Made by a program: the position numbers and the translations under genes
The notes under the pieces: model-generated
Seen by the model: only the letters and a program-made list of their open reading frames with translations
The model's database searches: none
Told to the model about the DNA's origin: nothing
Assembly: GCF_900110755.1 (NCBI RefSeq)
Contig: NZ_FOFF01000022.1
Span: 62,001-126,000, forward strand
Length of the DNA: 64,000 bases
DNA from: Streptomyces sp. yr375
GTDB lineage: Bacteria > Actinomycetota > Actinomycetes > Streptomycetales > Streptomycetaceae
Reading direction: 5' to 3'
Part shown: piece after piece, positions 52,482-61,215 of the stretch
Layout of the letters: every line of letters starts with the position of its first letter
How positions within the stretch are numbered: position 1 is the stretch's first letter

Positions 52482-53333
52482 ATGGTCGTACGCGGGTTCC
52501 TGGGGCGGCAGCGTCGGGAGTACAAGACGCCCGAGCCGCACCCGTCCGGCGCTCGCCCGCCGAAGCTCCCCGGCGAGCTGGTGCCCGAGCACGTGGCGAT
52601 CGTCATGGACGGCAACGGCCGCTGGGCCAAGGAGCGCGGGCTGCCGCGCACCGAGGGGCACAAGGTCGGCGCCGAGCAGGTCCTCGACGTGTTGCAGGGC
52701 GGGGTCGAGATGGGCGTGCGGAACATCTCGCTGTACGCCTTCTCCACCGAGAACTGGAAGCGCTCGCCCGACGAGGTCCGCTTCCTGATGAACTTCAACC
52801 GCGACTTCATCCGCAAGACCCGCGACACCCTCGACGAGCTCGGCATCCGGGTCCGCTGGGTGGGCCGGATGCCCAAGCTGTGGAAGTCGGTCGCCAAGGA
52901 GCTCCAGATCGCCCAGGAGCAGACCAAGGACAACGACCGCCTCACGCTCTACTTCTGCATGAACTACGGCGGGCGCGCGGAGATCGCGGACGCCGCGCAG
53001 GCGCTCGCGGAGGACGTGAAGGCGGGCCGTCTCGACCCGTCCAAGGTCAACGAGAAGACCCTCGCGAAGTATCTGTACTACCCGGACATGCCGGACGTCG
53101 ACCTGTTCCTGCGGCCCAGCGGCGAGCAGCGCACCTCCAACTACCTGCTCTGGCAGAGCGCGTACGCGGAGATGGTCTTCCAGGACGTGCTGTGGCCGGA
53201 CTTCGACCGCCGCGACCTGTGGCGGGCGTGCATGGAGTTCGCGTCCCGCGACCGCCGCTTCGGCGGCGCCGTTCCGAACGAGCAACTTCTCGCCATGGAG
53301 CGGGACATCGCGGGGAATCCGGCCACCTCGTAG
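52482..53333 (+). CDS. uppS: Isoprenyl transferase (undecaprenyl diphosphate synthase type)
   Basis: 283 aa. Z-prenyltransferase motifs: HVAIVMDGNGRWAKERGLPR, YAFSTENWKRS, YYPDMPDVDLFLRPSGEQRTSNYLLWQSAYAE. It makes the lipid carrier for peptidoglycan synthesis. 22 bp after recO, in the conserved recO-uppS order. Confidence 0.95.
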   Translation: MVVRGFLGRQRREYKTPEPHPSGARPPKLPGELVPEHVAIVMDGNGRWAKERGLPRTEGHKVGAEQVLDVLQGGVEMGVRNISLYAFSTENWKRSPDEVRFLMNFNRDFIRKTRDTLDELGIRVRWVGRMPKLWKSVAKELQIAQEQTKDNDRLTLYFCMNYGGRAEIADAAQALAEDVKAGRLDPSKVNEKTLAKYLYYPDMPDVDLFLRPSGEQRTSNYLLWQSAYAEMVFQDVLWPDFDRRDLWRACMEFASRDRRFGGAVPNEQLLAMERDIAGNPATS

Positions 53334-53370
53334 CCACCGGCGGTTCATGAGGGTCGCTGACGATCCGCTC

Positions 53371-54717
53371 ATGAACCGCCTCACCCGCGCCGCTTCCGCC
53401 CTCGCCCTCACCACGTGCACCGTGCTGGCCGCGGCCCTGCCCTCCCAGGCCGCGGCCCAGCCCGCACACCGCGAGACCTACGGCACGAAGGCCACGTACG
53501 CGCCCCGGCAGAGCGCCCGCACCTACCAGAAGGCCCCGGCCGGTTTCACCCCCGTCTTCACGGAGAACGTCTCCCGGCACGGCTCCCGCTCCGCCACCGA
53601 CGGCGAGGACGGCGACCTGGTCCTCGCCCTGTGGGACAAGGCGCAGGCGGCGGGTCAACTCACCGGAAAGGGCGAGGAGTTCGGCCCGAAGGTGCGCGCG
53701 TTGCAGGCCGCCATGGCGAAGGTCGGCTACGGCAACCTCAGCGGCCTCGGCAAGCGGGAACTCCAGGACACGGCCGTCCGGATGGCCGACCGGCTGCCGT
53801 CCCTGTTCGCCGGGATCGCCCGCAAGGGCGAGAAGATCGACGTCGTCAGCTCGGGCCAGGGCAGGGCCGTCGACAGCGCGAACCTCTACGCGGGCGCCCT
53901 CGCCGCCACCGACCCGGCGCTCAAGCCGCTGATCGGCGCGACCCGCACCGACAAGGACCTGCTGTACTTCCACAAGGCGGACGGCGGCGCGGCCTACCGC
54001 GACTACATCGCGAACGACAAGCGTCTCGCCGACACGCTGGCGACGCTCACCGGCCAGCCGAAGACCCACCGGGCCGCCGACAGCGTCCTGCGCCGCCTGT
54101 TCAAGGCCGCGTTCGTCGAGCGACTGCCCGCCGCCGACCGGGTGGCGGCCGCGACGGCCGTCTACAACCTGTACGCGATCGCCCCCGCGATGGCCGAGGA
54201 GTCCCCCGACGGCAAGGGCTGGGGGATGCAGCGCTACCTCTCCACCTCCGACGCCGCCTGGTTCGGGTATCTCGGCGACACCGAGGACTTCTACGAGAAG
54301 GGTCCCGGCTTCGCCGACAGCGACATCACGTACAAGATGGCCGGCGTCCTGCTCGACGACCTCTTCAAGCAGGTGGAGGCCAAGCGCGCGGGCACCAGCA
54401 CCCTGGGCGCCGAACTCCGCTTCACCCACGCCGAGGAGATCATCCCGCTGGCCGCCCTGCTGGGCCTCCCCGGCAGCACCGACCCGGCCACCGTGGACCA
54501 GCCCTACACCTACGCCGCCAACCCCTGGCGCGGCGCCGACGTGGCCCCCCTGGGCTCCAACATCCAGTGGGACGTCTACGAGAACAACGGCCGCTACGCG
54601 CTGCGCATGCTCTACAACGAGCGGGAGACCGCCTTCAAGGCCGCCTGCCACCCCCTCGCCAAGGGCAGCAAGTTCTACGACCTGGACGAGCTGGAGCGCT
54701 GCTTCGGGCGGAGCTGA
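53371..54717 (+). CDS. Secreted histidine-type phosphatase
   Basis: 448 aa from ATG 53371, which begins a proper signal peptide (MNRLTRAASALALTTCTVLA, cleavage after QAAA). Branch-2 histidine phosphatase motifs: SRHGSRS (nucleophile His) and FTHAEEIIPLAALLG in the proton-donor position (HAE). This resembles MINPP/phytase-like acid phosphatases; an extracellular phosphomonoesterase is likely. An in-frame ATG at 53347 is the alternative start. Confidence 0.86.
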   Translation: MNRLTRAASALALTTCTVLAAALPSQAAAQPAHRETYGTKATYAPRQSARTYQKAPAGFTPVFTENVSRHGSRSATDGEDGDLVLALWDKAQAAGQLTGKGEEFGPKVRALQAAMAKVGYGNLSGLGKRELQDTAVRMADRLPSLFAGIARKGEKIDVVSSGQGRAVDSANLYAGALAATDPALKPLIGATRTDKDLLYFHKADGGAAYRDYIANDKRLADTLATLTGQPKTHRAADSVLRRLFKAAFVERLPAADRVAAATAVYNLYAIAPAMAEESPDGKGWGMQRYLSTSDAAWFGYLGDTEDFYEKGPGFADSDITYKMAGVLLDDLFKQVEAKRAGTSTLGAELRFTHAEEIIPLAALLGLPGSTDPATVDQPYTYAANPWRGADVAPLGSNIQWDVYENNGRYALRMLYNERETAFKAACHPLAKGSKFYDLDELERCFGRS

Positions 54718-54875
54718 ACCGGGGCGGTCGGCGGACTTGGGCGAATCGGGCGCGGCACCGGTCATCACGCTGCGCCACCAGCCGATGCTGCTGCCTGACA
54801 CGGCGCGGCACCACGGCTCTCTTCCTCAACCGCGCCCACCGTGCCCGGTGAAGCCCCCCGCTCAGCTGCCCCCGC

Positions 54876-55295
54876 TCAGCCGCCGGAGGCCCCCGCGCAG
54901 TCCGCGCACGTGCCGAAGATCTCCACCGTGTGAGCCACGTTCACGTACCCGTGCTCCGCGGCGATCGCCTCCGCCCACTTCTCCACTGCCGGGCCCTCCA
55001 CCTCCACGGCCTTGCCGCAGACGCGGCAGACCAGGTGGTGGTGGTGGTCGCCGGTGGAGCAGCGCCGGTACACCGACTCGCCGTCCGACGTGCGCAGGAC
55101 GTCGACCTCGCCCGCGTCGGCGAGGGACTGGAGGGTGCGGTAGACCGTGGTCAGGCCCACCGAGTCGCCCTTGTGCTTGAGCATGTCGTGCAGGTCCTGC
55201 GCGCTGCGGAACTCGTCGACCTCGTCGAGCGCCGCTGCCACGGCGGCTCGCTGCCGGGTGGAGCGGCCCTTCACGGGCGGTCCAGCGGTAGTCAC
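54876..55295 (-). CDS. zur: Fur-family zinc regulator Zur
   Basis: 139 aa from GTG 55295 (GAGGAGG upstream). Winged helix (FRSAQDLHDMLKHKGDSVGLTTVYRTLQSLADAGEVDVLR), metal region DHHHHLVCRVCGKAVEVEGP and C-terminal CADC (two structural CxxC pairs). It is assigned as Zur because it ends a znuACB operon and Zur-type boxes precede znuA. Confidence 0.93.
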   Translation of the reverse strand: MTTAGPPVKGRSTRQRAAVAAALDEVDEFRSAQDLHDMLKHKGDSVGLTTVYRTLQSLADAGEVDVLRTSDGESVYRRCSTGDHHHHLVCRVCGKAVEVEGPAVEKWAEAIAAEHGYVNVAHTVEIFGTCADCAGASGG

Positions 55296-55354
55296 CGTTG
55301 CCTCCTCACGTCTGCGGCTTGCCGGGCCATTGTGCCAGCCCGGACTGTGCCCGG

Positions 55355-56257
55355 TCAGACGCCGATCCCTTCCCCCGACCCGCGGGTGGCCGGAATCGCA
55401 CACTCCGCGGGGTCTCCGGCGAGCTGTCCGGCGGCCAGGGCGCGGGCGCGGCGGCGGGCCAGGGGCGCGGCCAGCAGGCTCAGCGCGATGAACGCGGCGA
55501 TGGTCAGCAGCACGATCGTCGCGCCGGGCGGGACGTCCTGGTAGTACGAGGTGACCGTGCCGCCGATGGTCACGGTCACGCCGATCGCCACCGCGATGGC
55601 GAAGGTGGCGGCGAAACTGCGGCTGAGCTGCTGGGCGGCGGCCACCGGGACCACCATGAGCGCGCTCACCAGCAGCAGGCCCACCACGCGCATCGCCACG
55701 GTCACGGTGACCGCCGCGGTGATCGCCGTCAGCAGGTTCAGGGCGCGCACCGGCAGGCCCGTGACCCGGGCGAACTCCTCGTCCTGGCTGACGGCGAAGA
55801 GCTGGCGGCGCAGGCCGAGGGTGACCACGACGACGAAGGCGGCGAGCAGGCAGATCGCCGTGACGTCCGATTCCGACACCGTGGACAGCGAGCCGAAGAG
55901 GTACGAGGTCAGGTTGGCGTTGGAGCCGCTGGGCGCGAGGTTGATGAACATCACGCCGCCGGCCATGCCGCCGTAGAAGAGCATGGCGAGGGCGATGTCG
56001 CCGCGGGTCTTGCCGTACCAGCGGATGAGTTCCATGACGACCGCGCCGAGGACGGAGACGACCGTGGCCATCCACACCGGCGACCAGGACAGCAGGAAGC
56101 CGAGGCCGACGCCGGTCATCGCGACGTGGCCGATGCCGTCGCCCATGAGGGCCTGGCGGCGCTGGACGAGGTAGATGCCGACGGCGGGGGCGGTGACGCC
56201 GACCAGGACCGCGGCGAGCAGCGCCCGCTGCATGAAGGCGTAGTTCAGGAGGTCCAT
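55355..56257 (-). CDS. znuB: Zinc ABC transporter permease ZnuB
   Basis: 300 aa, ABC-3 family integral membrane protein with about eight helices (LLAAVLVGVTAPAVGIYLV, RRQALMGDGIGHVAMTGVGLGFLL, MRVVGLLLVSALMVVPVAAAQ). The ATG shares one base with the znuC stop (TGATG). Zur starts 59 bp downstream on the same strand. Confidence 0.93.
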   Translation of the reverse strand: MDLLNYAFMQRALLAAVLVGVTAPAVGIYLVQRRQALMGDGIGHVAMTGVGLGFLLSWSPVWMATVVSVLGAVVMELIRWYGKTRGDIALAMLFYGGMAGGVMFINLAPSGSNANLTSYLFGSLSTVSESDVTAICLLAAFVVVVTLGLRRQLFAVSQDEEFARVTGLPVRALNLLTAITAAVTVTVAMRVVGLLLVSALMVVPVAAAQQLSRSFAATFAIAVAIGVTVTIGGTVTSYYQDVPPGATIVLLTIAAFIALSLLAAPLARRRARALAAGQLAGDPAECAIPATRGSGEGIGV

Positions 56258-57042
56258 CAGCTCAGCAGTCCCGTGCGGATCGGTTCGGCGCCCGCGGGTG
56301 CGTGCGGGTGCACGTGGTCGTGGCCGGGCAGCGCGTGCTGGCCGAGGGCCTGTGGGGGCGGCCCGTCGTGCATCACGCAGCCGTCGCGCAGGACGACGGC
56401 CCGGTCGATGAGGGGCTCCAGGGGGCCCAGTTCGTGCAGGACGAGCAGGACGGTCGTACCGGCCGCGACCTGCTCGCGCAGGGTCCGTGCCAGGACCTCC
56501 TGGCTGGCCAGGTCGACGCCCGCCATCGGCTCGTCCATGATCAGCAGCTCGGGTTCGCAGGCCAGCGCGCGGGCGATCAGCACCCGCTGGTGCTGGCCGC
56601 CGGAGAGGGCGTCGACGTTGTCCTTCGCGCGGTCCGCCATGCCGACGAGGTCCAGGGCGTGCCGTACGGCGTTCCGGTCGGCCTTGCGGAAGACGCCGAA
56701 GCGGGTGCGGGAGAGGCGGCCCGAGGAGACGATCTCCGTCACCGTGGCCGGGACCCCGCCGGCGGCCGTCGTGCGCTGCGGGACGTACCCGACCCGCGAC
56801 CAGTCGCGGAAGTGGCGGCGCGGGGTGCCGAACAGCTCGATCTCGCCCTCGACCAGGGGCACTTGACCGATCACGCTGCGTACGGCGGTGGACTTGCCGG
56901 AGCCGTTGGCGCCGAGCAGGGCGACGACCTCACCGCGCCGCACGGTGAGGTCGATGCCCCGGAGGACGGGGCGTGCGCCCAGGTCGGCGCGGACCGCGCG
57001 CAGCGCGATGACGGGCTCGGCGTCGGGGTCGGGCTCGGCCAT
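56257..57042 (-). CDS. znuC: Zinc ABC transporter ATPase ZnuC
   Basis: 261 aa from ATG 57042, preferred because GGAGG lies 8 nt upstream (ATGs at 57057 and 57066 lack a site). Walker A GANGSGKS, signature LSGGQHQR, Walker B LLIMDEP, H-loop LVLHELG. The C-terminus is His-rich (ALPGHDHVHPHAPAG), a plausible zinc sensor or buffer. Confidence 0.93.
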   Translation of the reverse strand: MAEPDPDAEPVIALRAVRADLGARPVLRGIDLTVRRGEVVALLGANGSGKSTAVRSVIGQVPLVEGEIELFGTPRRHFRDWSRVGYVPQRTTAAGGVPATVTEIVSSGRLSRTRFGVFRKADRNAVRHALDLVGMADRAKDNVDALSGGQHQRVLIARALACEPELLIMDEPMAGVDLASQEVLARTLREQVAAGTTVLLVLHELGPLEPLIDRAVVLRDGCVMHDGPPPQALGQHALPGHDHVHPHAPAGAEPIRTGLLS

Positions 57043-57060
57043 GTCGTCGTCCTCCATGCT

Positions 57061-57095
57061 GATCATCGAGCTGAACTGATCATCGAGCTGATCAT
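57061..57095. repeat. Short direct repeat between znuA and znuC
   Basis: GATCATCGAGCTG at 57061-57073 and 57078-57090 (period 17), with a third partial GATCAT at 57090. Possibly replication slippage; no function is evident. Confidence 0.6.
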
Positions 57096-58048
57096 TTACT
57101 TCCCAGGGCCGTCTGGAGGGCCTTGAGGTTGGCCCGCTGGACCGAGAAGTAGTCCGTGCCCTTGGACTTGGCGGTGATGCCCTCGATCGGGTCGAGGACG
57201 TCCGTCTTCAGGTGCGCGTCGGAGGCGATGGTCTTCGCGGTCTTGTCGCTGACGAGCGTCTCGTAGAACACGGTCGTGACGCCGTCGGCCTTGGCCATCT
57301 TCTCAAGGTCCTTCACGCGCGCCGCGCTGGGCTCCGACTCGGGGTCGAGGCCGTTGATGGCCTCCTCGGTCAGGCCGTAGCGCTCGGCGAGGTAGCCGAA
57401 GGCGGCGTGGGTGGTGACGAAGACCTTGGTCCTGGTGGTCGCGAGCCCGGTCTTGAACTCGGTGTTCAGGGCGTCGAGCTTGGCCACGAGGCTCGCGGTG
57501 TTCTTCGTGTAGTCGGCCGCGTGGGCCGGGTCGGCCTTCTCGAAGGCCTTGCCGACGCCCGCGGCGACCTGGGCGTAGCGCACCGGGTCGAGCCAGATGT
57601 GGGGGTCGAGGCCGGCCAGCTCCTCGTTCGCGTGGTCGTCGTGCTCGGCCGCGTGGCCGCCGACCTCGTTGCCGTGCTTCTCCAGCGTGGTGAGGGCGGC
57701 GGCGTCGATCTTGGTCTTGACCTCGGACTGGGTCACCGCGTCGTCGACGGAGGGCTGGAGGTTCTTGAGGTAGAGCACCGCGTCGGACTCCTGGAGCGCG
57801 GCGGTCTGCTTGGCGCTGATCTCCAGGTCGTGCGGCTCCTGGCCGGGCTCGGTCAGGCTGGTGACGTGCACATGGTCCCCGCCTATCTGCTCGGCGAGGA
57901 AGGCCATCGGGTAGAACGACGCGACGACGTCGAACTTGTCCGTGTTGGCCGCGGCCGCGCTGTCGGAGGAGCAGGCGGAGAGGGTGCCGAGGCCGAGGGC
58001 GGTGGCCGCGGCTATCGCGGTGCCGGATATGAGTCGTCGTACGTTCAT
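57092..58048 (-). CDS. znuA: Zinc ABC transporter substrate-binding lipoprotein ZnuA
   Basis: 318 aa from ATG 58048. Lipobox LSAC after a signal peptide; metal-binding His sites (ASFYPMAFLAEQIGGDH, HDLEIS, DPHIWLDP, TTHAAFGYLAERYG) and a short acidic-His loop (EVGGHAAEHDDHANEELAG) as in zinc ZnuA proteins. First gene of znuACB-zur. Confidence 0.93.
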   Translation of the reverse strand: MNVRRLISGTAIAAATALGLGTLSACSSDSAAAANTDKFDVVASFYPMAFLAEQIGGDHVHVTSLTEPGQEPHDLEISAKQTAALQESDAVLYLKNLQPSVDDAVTQSEVKTKIDAAALTTLEKHGNEVGGHAAEHDDHANEELAGLDPHIWLDPVRYAQVAAGVGKAFEKADPAHAADYTKNTASLVAKLDALNTEFKTGLATTRTKVFVTTHAAFGYLAERYGLTEEAINGLDPESEPSAARVKDLEKMAKADGVTTVFYETLVSDKTAKTIASDAHLKTDVLDPIEGITAKSKGTDYFSVQRANLKALQTALGSK

Positions 58049-58084
58049 GACACTCATTTTCAACAAATATGGAAACCGTTGTCA
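58048..58084 (-). promoter_or_regulatory. Two Zur-box-like operators at the znuA start
   Basis: On the minus strand TGAAAATGAGTGTCA (58048-58062) differs at two positions from the Streptomyces Zur consensus as I remember it, TGAAAATGATTTTCA. A second, TGACAACGGTTTCCA (58070-58084), has the same TG-x2-AA/TT-x2-CA symmetry; centres are 22 bp apart. The first abuts the znuA ATG; TTGACA within the second could be the -35 of a leaderless promoter. Confidence 0.75.
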
Positions 58085-58187
58085 ACAAGGCCTCGGGCAA
58101 GACTCTGGTATGGGCCTGGTAAACACCGAAGAGCAGCGATATGGCCGTCGCGGGCCGTGCCCGGTGTCCTTCCGGACGGGATCCGAT

Positions 58188-58218
58188 TTGGTCGAGGGGG
58201 AGGCCCCGCCGGTACCCT
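58188..58218 (+). promoter_or_regulatory. Possible glyS promoter
   Basis: TTGGTC (58188-58193) and TACCCT (58213-58218) with a 19-bp spacer, 58 bp ahead of the glyS GTG. No T-box features seen. Confidence 0.35.
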
Positions 58219-58276
58219 GAAGGCTTCGCTGGAAGCACCTCGCTTCGTCGCCCGTCGTCGTTATGAAGAGAGCACC

Positions 58277-59659
58277 GTGGCCGCCGACAAGATCGACACC
58301 ATCGTCAGCCTGAGCAAGCGCCGTGGCTTTGTATTCCCCTGCAGTGAGATCTACGGCGGACAGCGTGCCGCCTGGGACTACGGACCGCTGGGTGTCGAGC
58401 TGAAGGAGAACCTGAAGCGCCAGTGGTGGCGCTACATGGTGACGTCGCGCGAGGACGTGGTGGGCATCGACTCGTCCGTCATCCTGGCCCCCGACGTCTG
58501 GGTGGCCTCCGGTCACGTCGCCACCTTCTCCGACCCGCTGACCGAGTGCACCTCCTGCCACAAGCGGTTCCGCGCGGACCACCTGGAAGAGGCGTACGAG
58601 GCCAAGCACAAGCGCCTGCCGGAGAACGGCCTGGCGGACGTGAACTGCCCCAACTGCGGCAACAAGGGCCAGTTCACCGAGCCCAAGCAGTTCTCGGGGC
58701 TGCTCTCCACCCACCTCGGCCCCACGCAGGACACCGGCTCCATCGCCTACCTGCGCCCCGAGACCGCCCAGGGCATCTTCACCAACTTCGCCCAGGTGCA
58801 GACCACTTCGCGCAAGAAGCCGCCGTTCGGCATCGCCCAGATGGGCAAGTCCTTCCGCAACGAGATCACGCCCGGCAACTTCATCTTCCGCACCCGCGAG
58901 TTCGAGCAGATGGAGATGGAGTTCTTCGTCAAGCCGGGCGAGGACGAGAAGTGGCAGGAGTACTGGATGGAGCAGCGCTGGAACTGGTACACCGGCCTCG
59001 GTCTCCGCGAGGAGAACATGCGCTGGTACGACCACCCGGCGGAGAAGCTCTCCCACTACTCCAAGCGCACCGCCGACATCGAGTACCGCTTCCAGTTCGG
59101 CGGCAACGAGTGGGGTGAGCTGGAGGGCGTCGCCAACCGCACGGACTACGACCTCACCGCGCACTCCAAGGCCTCCGGCCAGGACCTCTTCTTCTTCGAC
59201 CAGGACGCCCAGGAGCGCTGGACGCCGTACGTCATCGAGCCGGCCGCCGGTGTCGGCCGCGCGATGCTCGCGTTCCTCCTCGACGCCTACATCGAGGACG
59301 AGGCCCCGAACGCCAAGGGCAAGATGGAGAAGCGCACGGTGCTGCGCCTCGACCACCGTCTCGCCCCGGTGAAGGTCGCGGTCCTGCCGCTGTCCCGCAA
59401 CGCGGAGCTGTCCCCGAAGGCCAAGGGCCTCGCCTCCGCCCTCCGGCAGAACTGGAACATCGAGTTCGACGACGCGGGCGCGATCGGCCGCCGCTACCGC
59501 CGCCAGGACGAGATCGGCACGCCGTACTGCGTGACGGTCGACTTCGACACCCTGGACGACAACGCGGTGACGGTGCGCGAGCGCGACTCGATGAAGCAGG
59601 AGCGGGTGTCTCTCGACCAGATCGAGGGCTACCTCGCGGCGCGCCTCGTCGGCGCGTAG
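58277..59659 (+). CDS. glyS: Glycine--tRNA ligase (class II, alpha2 type)
   Basis: 460 aa from GTG 58277. Class II motifs: DYGPLGVELKENLKRQWW, a zinc pair (CTSCHKRF...CPNCGNKG), LRPETAQGIFTNFAQV, REFEQMEMEFF and the anticodon domain (VAVLPLSRNAELSPKAKGLASAL). It charges tRNA-Gly. Family length normal. Followed by a very strong terminator. Confidence 0.95.
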   Translation: MAADKIDTIVSLSKRRGFVFPCSEIYGGQRAAWDYGPLGVELKENLKRQWWRYMVTSREDVVGIDSSVILAPDVWVASGHVATFSDPLTECTSCHKRFRADHLEEAYEAKHKRLPENGLADVNCPNCGNKGQFTEPKQFSGLLSTHLGPTQDTGSIAYLRPETAQGIFTNFAQVQTTSRKKPPFGIAQMGKSFRNEITPGNFIFRTREFEQMEMEFFVKPGEDEKWQEYWMEQRWNWYTGLGLREENMRWYDHPAEKLSHYSKRTADIEYRFQFGGNEWGELEGVANRTDYDLTAHSKASGQDLFFFDQDAQERWTPYVIEPAAGVGRAMLAFLLDAYIEDEAPNAKGKMEKRTVLRLDHRLAPVKVAVLPLSRNAELSPKAKGLASALRQNWNIEFDDAGAIGRRYRRQDEIGTPYCVTVDFDTLDDNAVTVRERDSMKQERVSLDQIEGYLAARLVGA

Positions 59660-59696
59660 CACCTGGCCGGTGAGCTGGCCGGCACACGGAAGCTGA

Positions 59697-59739
59697 AGCT
59701 GACGGGGGACCCCGGGTCGGGGTCCCCCGTCAGCTTTTT
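59697..59739 (+). terminator. glyS rho-independent terminator
   Basis: A perfect 17-bp stem (59697-59713 with 59719-59735) around a 5-nt loop, followed by TTTT. The clearest intrinsic terminator in the window. Confidence 0.93.
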
Positions 59740-59817
59740 GCGTGCCGCCGTCCCAGCCTGGGCGGCCTCGCCCTTCACCTTGCCCTGACCCCGAACCGTC
59801 GGGACGACGGCCGGACG

Positions 59818-60207
59818 TCAGTTCAGGTGGTCCTGGTGGTCCTGGTGCTGGTGGCGGCGCAGCAGCACGTTGGCGTCGGTCTCCGCGCTGTAGTCGTGCT
59901 CGGCCCGCGCGGCGGCGCGCTGCGTCACGAGGTCCTCGCACTCGGCGCAGTCCGGCATCGGCACGGGCGGACGGGGACCGACGGCGACGAGGAACGGCCC
60001 GTCGGTGCGCGGGCGTTGGTTCGCGGCGCGCACACCGGCGCTCATCCGCTCCGCGGGGGTGGCAAGGCGTACGGCGGTGGGGTCGGCCTGCCATTCCCGG
60101 CCACCGCCGACCGGCCGCAGCAACGCGTAGGGGCCGGACCGGTCCTGGTACTCACCGACCTTGTTGGTCGCGGGGTCGTAGAGAAGGGCGCCGGATTCGT
60201 GCTGCAT
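59818..60207 (-). CDS. Small conserved-type protein divergent from an XRE/DUF397 pair
   Basis: 129 aa from ATG 60207 (AGGAG 8 nt upstream). MQHESGALLYDPATNKVGEYQDRSGPYALLRPVGG then a CAEC pair and a His/Gln-rich tail (RRHQHQDHQDHLN). No domain recognised by name, but proteins of this sort stand next to XRE-DUF397 regulators in Streptomyces. Cytoplasmic. Confidence 0.7.
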   Translation of the reverse strand: MQHESGALLYDPATNKVGEYQDRSGPYALLRPVGGGREWQADPTAVRLATPAERMSAGVRAANQRPRTDGPFLVAVGPRPPVPMPDCAECEDLVTQRAAARAEHDYSAETDANVLLRRHQHQDHQDHLN

Positions 60208-60224
60208 GGAGTTTGCTCCTTTCA

Positions 60225-60255
60225 CCCAACTTACATACGAAATGTGATAGTTGGG
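60225..60255. promoter_or_regulatory. Nested inverted repeat between divergent genes
   Basis: CCCAACT (60225-60231) and AGTTGGG (60249-60255) enclose ACAT...ATGT. The A/T-rich core contrasts with the surroundings. Candidate operator for the XRE regulator. Confidence 0.5.
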
Positions 60256-60372
60256 CTACTCTGGGTGGTGGGGTCGACGTAAGAATGACCCCGGCGCGGG
60301 TGCGACATGCCGTGGACGGGCGCTAGGTGTTCGTCCAGGGGCGCAAAATCCACAAACGCGAAGAGGAGTGAG

Positions 60373-61215
60373 ATGCCGGCGAGGCGTGCGGTCACGGGAC
60401 GGAGTCAGGACCCTCGGCGACGGTTCGCGGAGGAACTGCGCGCGCTCCGGGCCGCGAAGGGGGACAGCCTGCGGCAGTTGGAGGAGACGCTGGGGTGGAC
60501 CGCGTCGACGTTCGGGAAGATGGAGACGGGGCAGAGCCTGGGGAGCCCGGAGGTCGTGGAGGCGCTGGATCACCATTACGGGACGCGACCGTTGCTGATC
60601 ACGTTATGGGAGCTTGCGATCGCGGACTTGTCGCAGTTCAAGGAGCAGTATCGGCGGTACATGGGGCTGGAGGCGGAGGCGCTGGCTCTGTGGCACTACG
60701 GGGGCGGTACCGTTCACGGTCTGCTTCAGACTCCTGGGTACGCACGCGAGTTGCTTGCGGCGGGCGGCATCAAGGACGAGGAGCTGAACCAGCAGGTCGA
60801 GGCACGTGCAGGCCGGGCGAAGCTGCTGGAGGGGGACGATGCGCCCCCCTTCCGGGCCATCTTCTCCGAGGCGGTACTACGCAACGCGATGCGCGACAAG
60901 GTGGAGTGGCGCAAGCAGTTGATGTACCTGACGGAGGCGTTGACCCGCCCGAACATCAGCGTTTACGTGCTGCCTTTCGGGCTTGGGCTGCACGGCCTGA
61001 TGGACACTGCCGTGACTTTCCTGCGTCTGTTGGACGGCCGAATGGTGGCCTGGGCGGAGAATGATGTGCGAGGCGAACTGCTTGAGGAAACCAGCAAAGT
61101 TGAGCGTCTGCACCGCACATATGATGACGTACGTGACTTGGCGCTGAGCCCTGCCGAGTCGCGTACGTTTATCTTGCGTATGTTGGAGGATCTGCCGTGC
61201 GAGCCATCGACCTGA
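60373..61215 (+). CDS. XRE-family regulator with DUF5753 domain
   Basis: 280 aa from ATG 60373 (GAGGAG upstream). N-terminal HTH (LRALRAAKGDSLRQLEETLGWTASTFGKMETGQSLGSPEVVEAL), then DUF5753 (HGLLQTPGYARELLAAG, FRAIFSEAVLRNAM, ISVYVLPFGLGLHGLMDTAVTFLRL). The C-terminus overlaps the DUF397 gene by 19 bp, the standard Streptomyces pair (compare WhiJ-type systems). Confidence 0.93.
   Translation: MPARRAVTGRSQDPRRRFAEELRALRAAKGDSLRQLEETLGWTASTFGKMETGQSLGSPEVVEALDHHYGTRPLLITLWELAIADLSQFKEQYRRYMGLEAEALALWHYGGGTVHGLLQTPGYARELLAAGGIKDEELNQQVEARAGRAKLLEGDDAPPFRAIFSEAVLRNAMRDKVEWRKQLMYLTEALTRPNISVYVLPFGLGLHGLMDTAVTFLRLLDGRMVAWAENDVRGELLEETSKVERLHRTYDDVRDLALSPAESRTFILRMLEDLPCEPST

Noticed and set aside
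57212..58276. Upstream extension of the glyS frame across znuA
   Set aside because: Low-complexity antisense translation of znuA; the GTG at 58277 begins the normal GlyS N-terminus.
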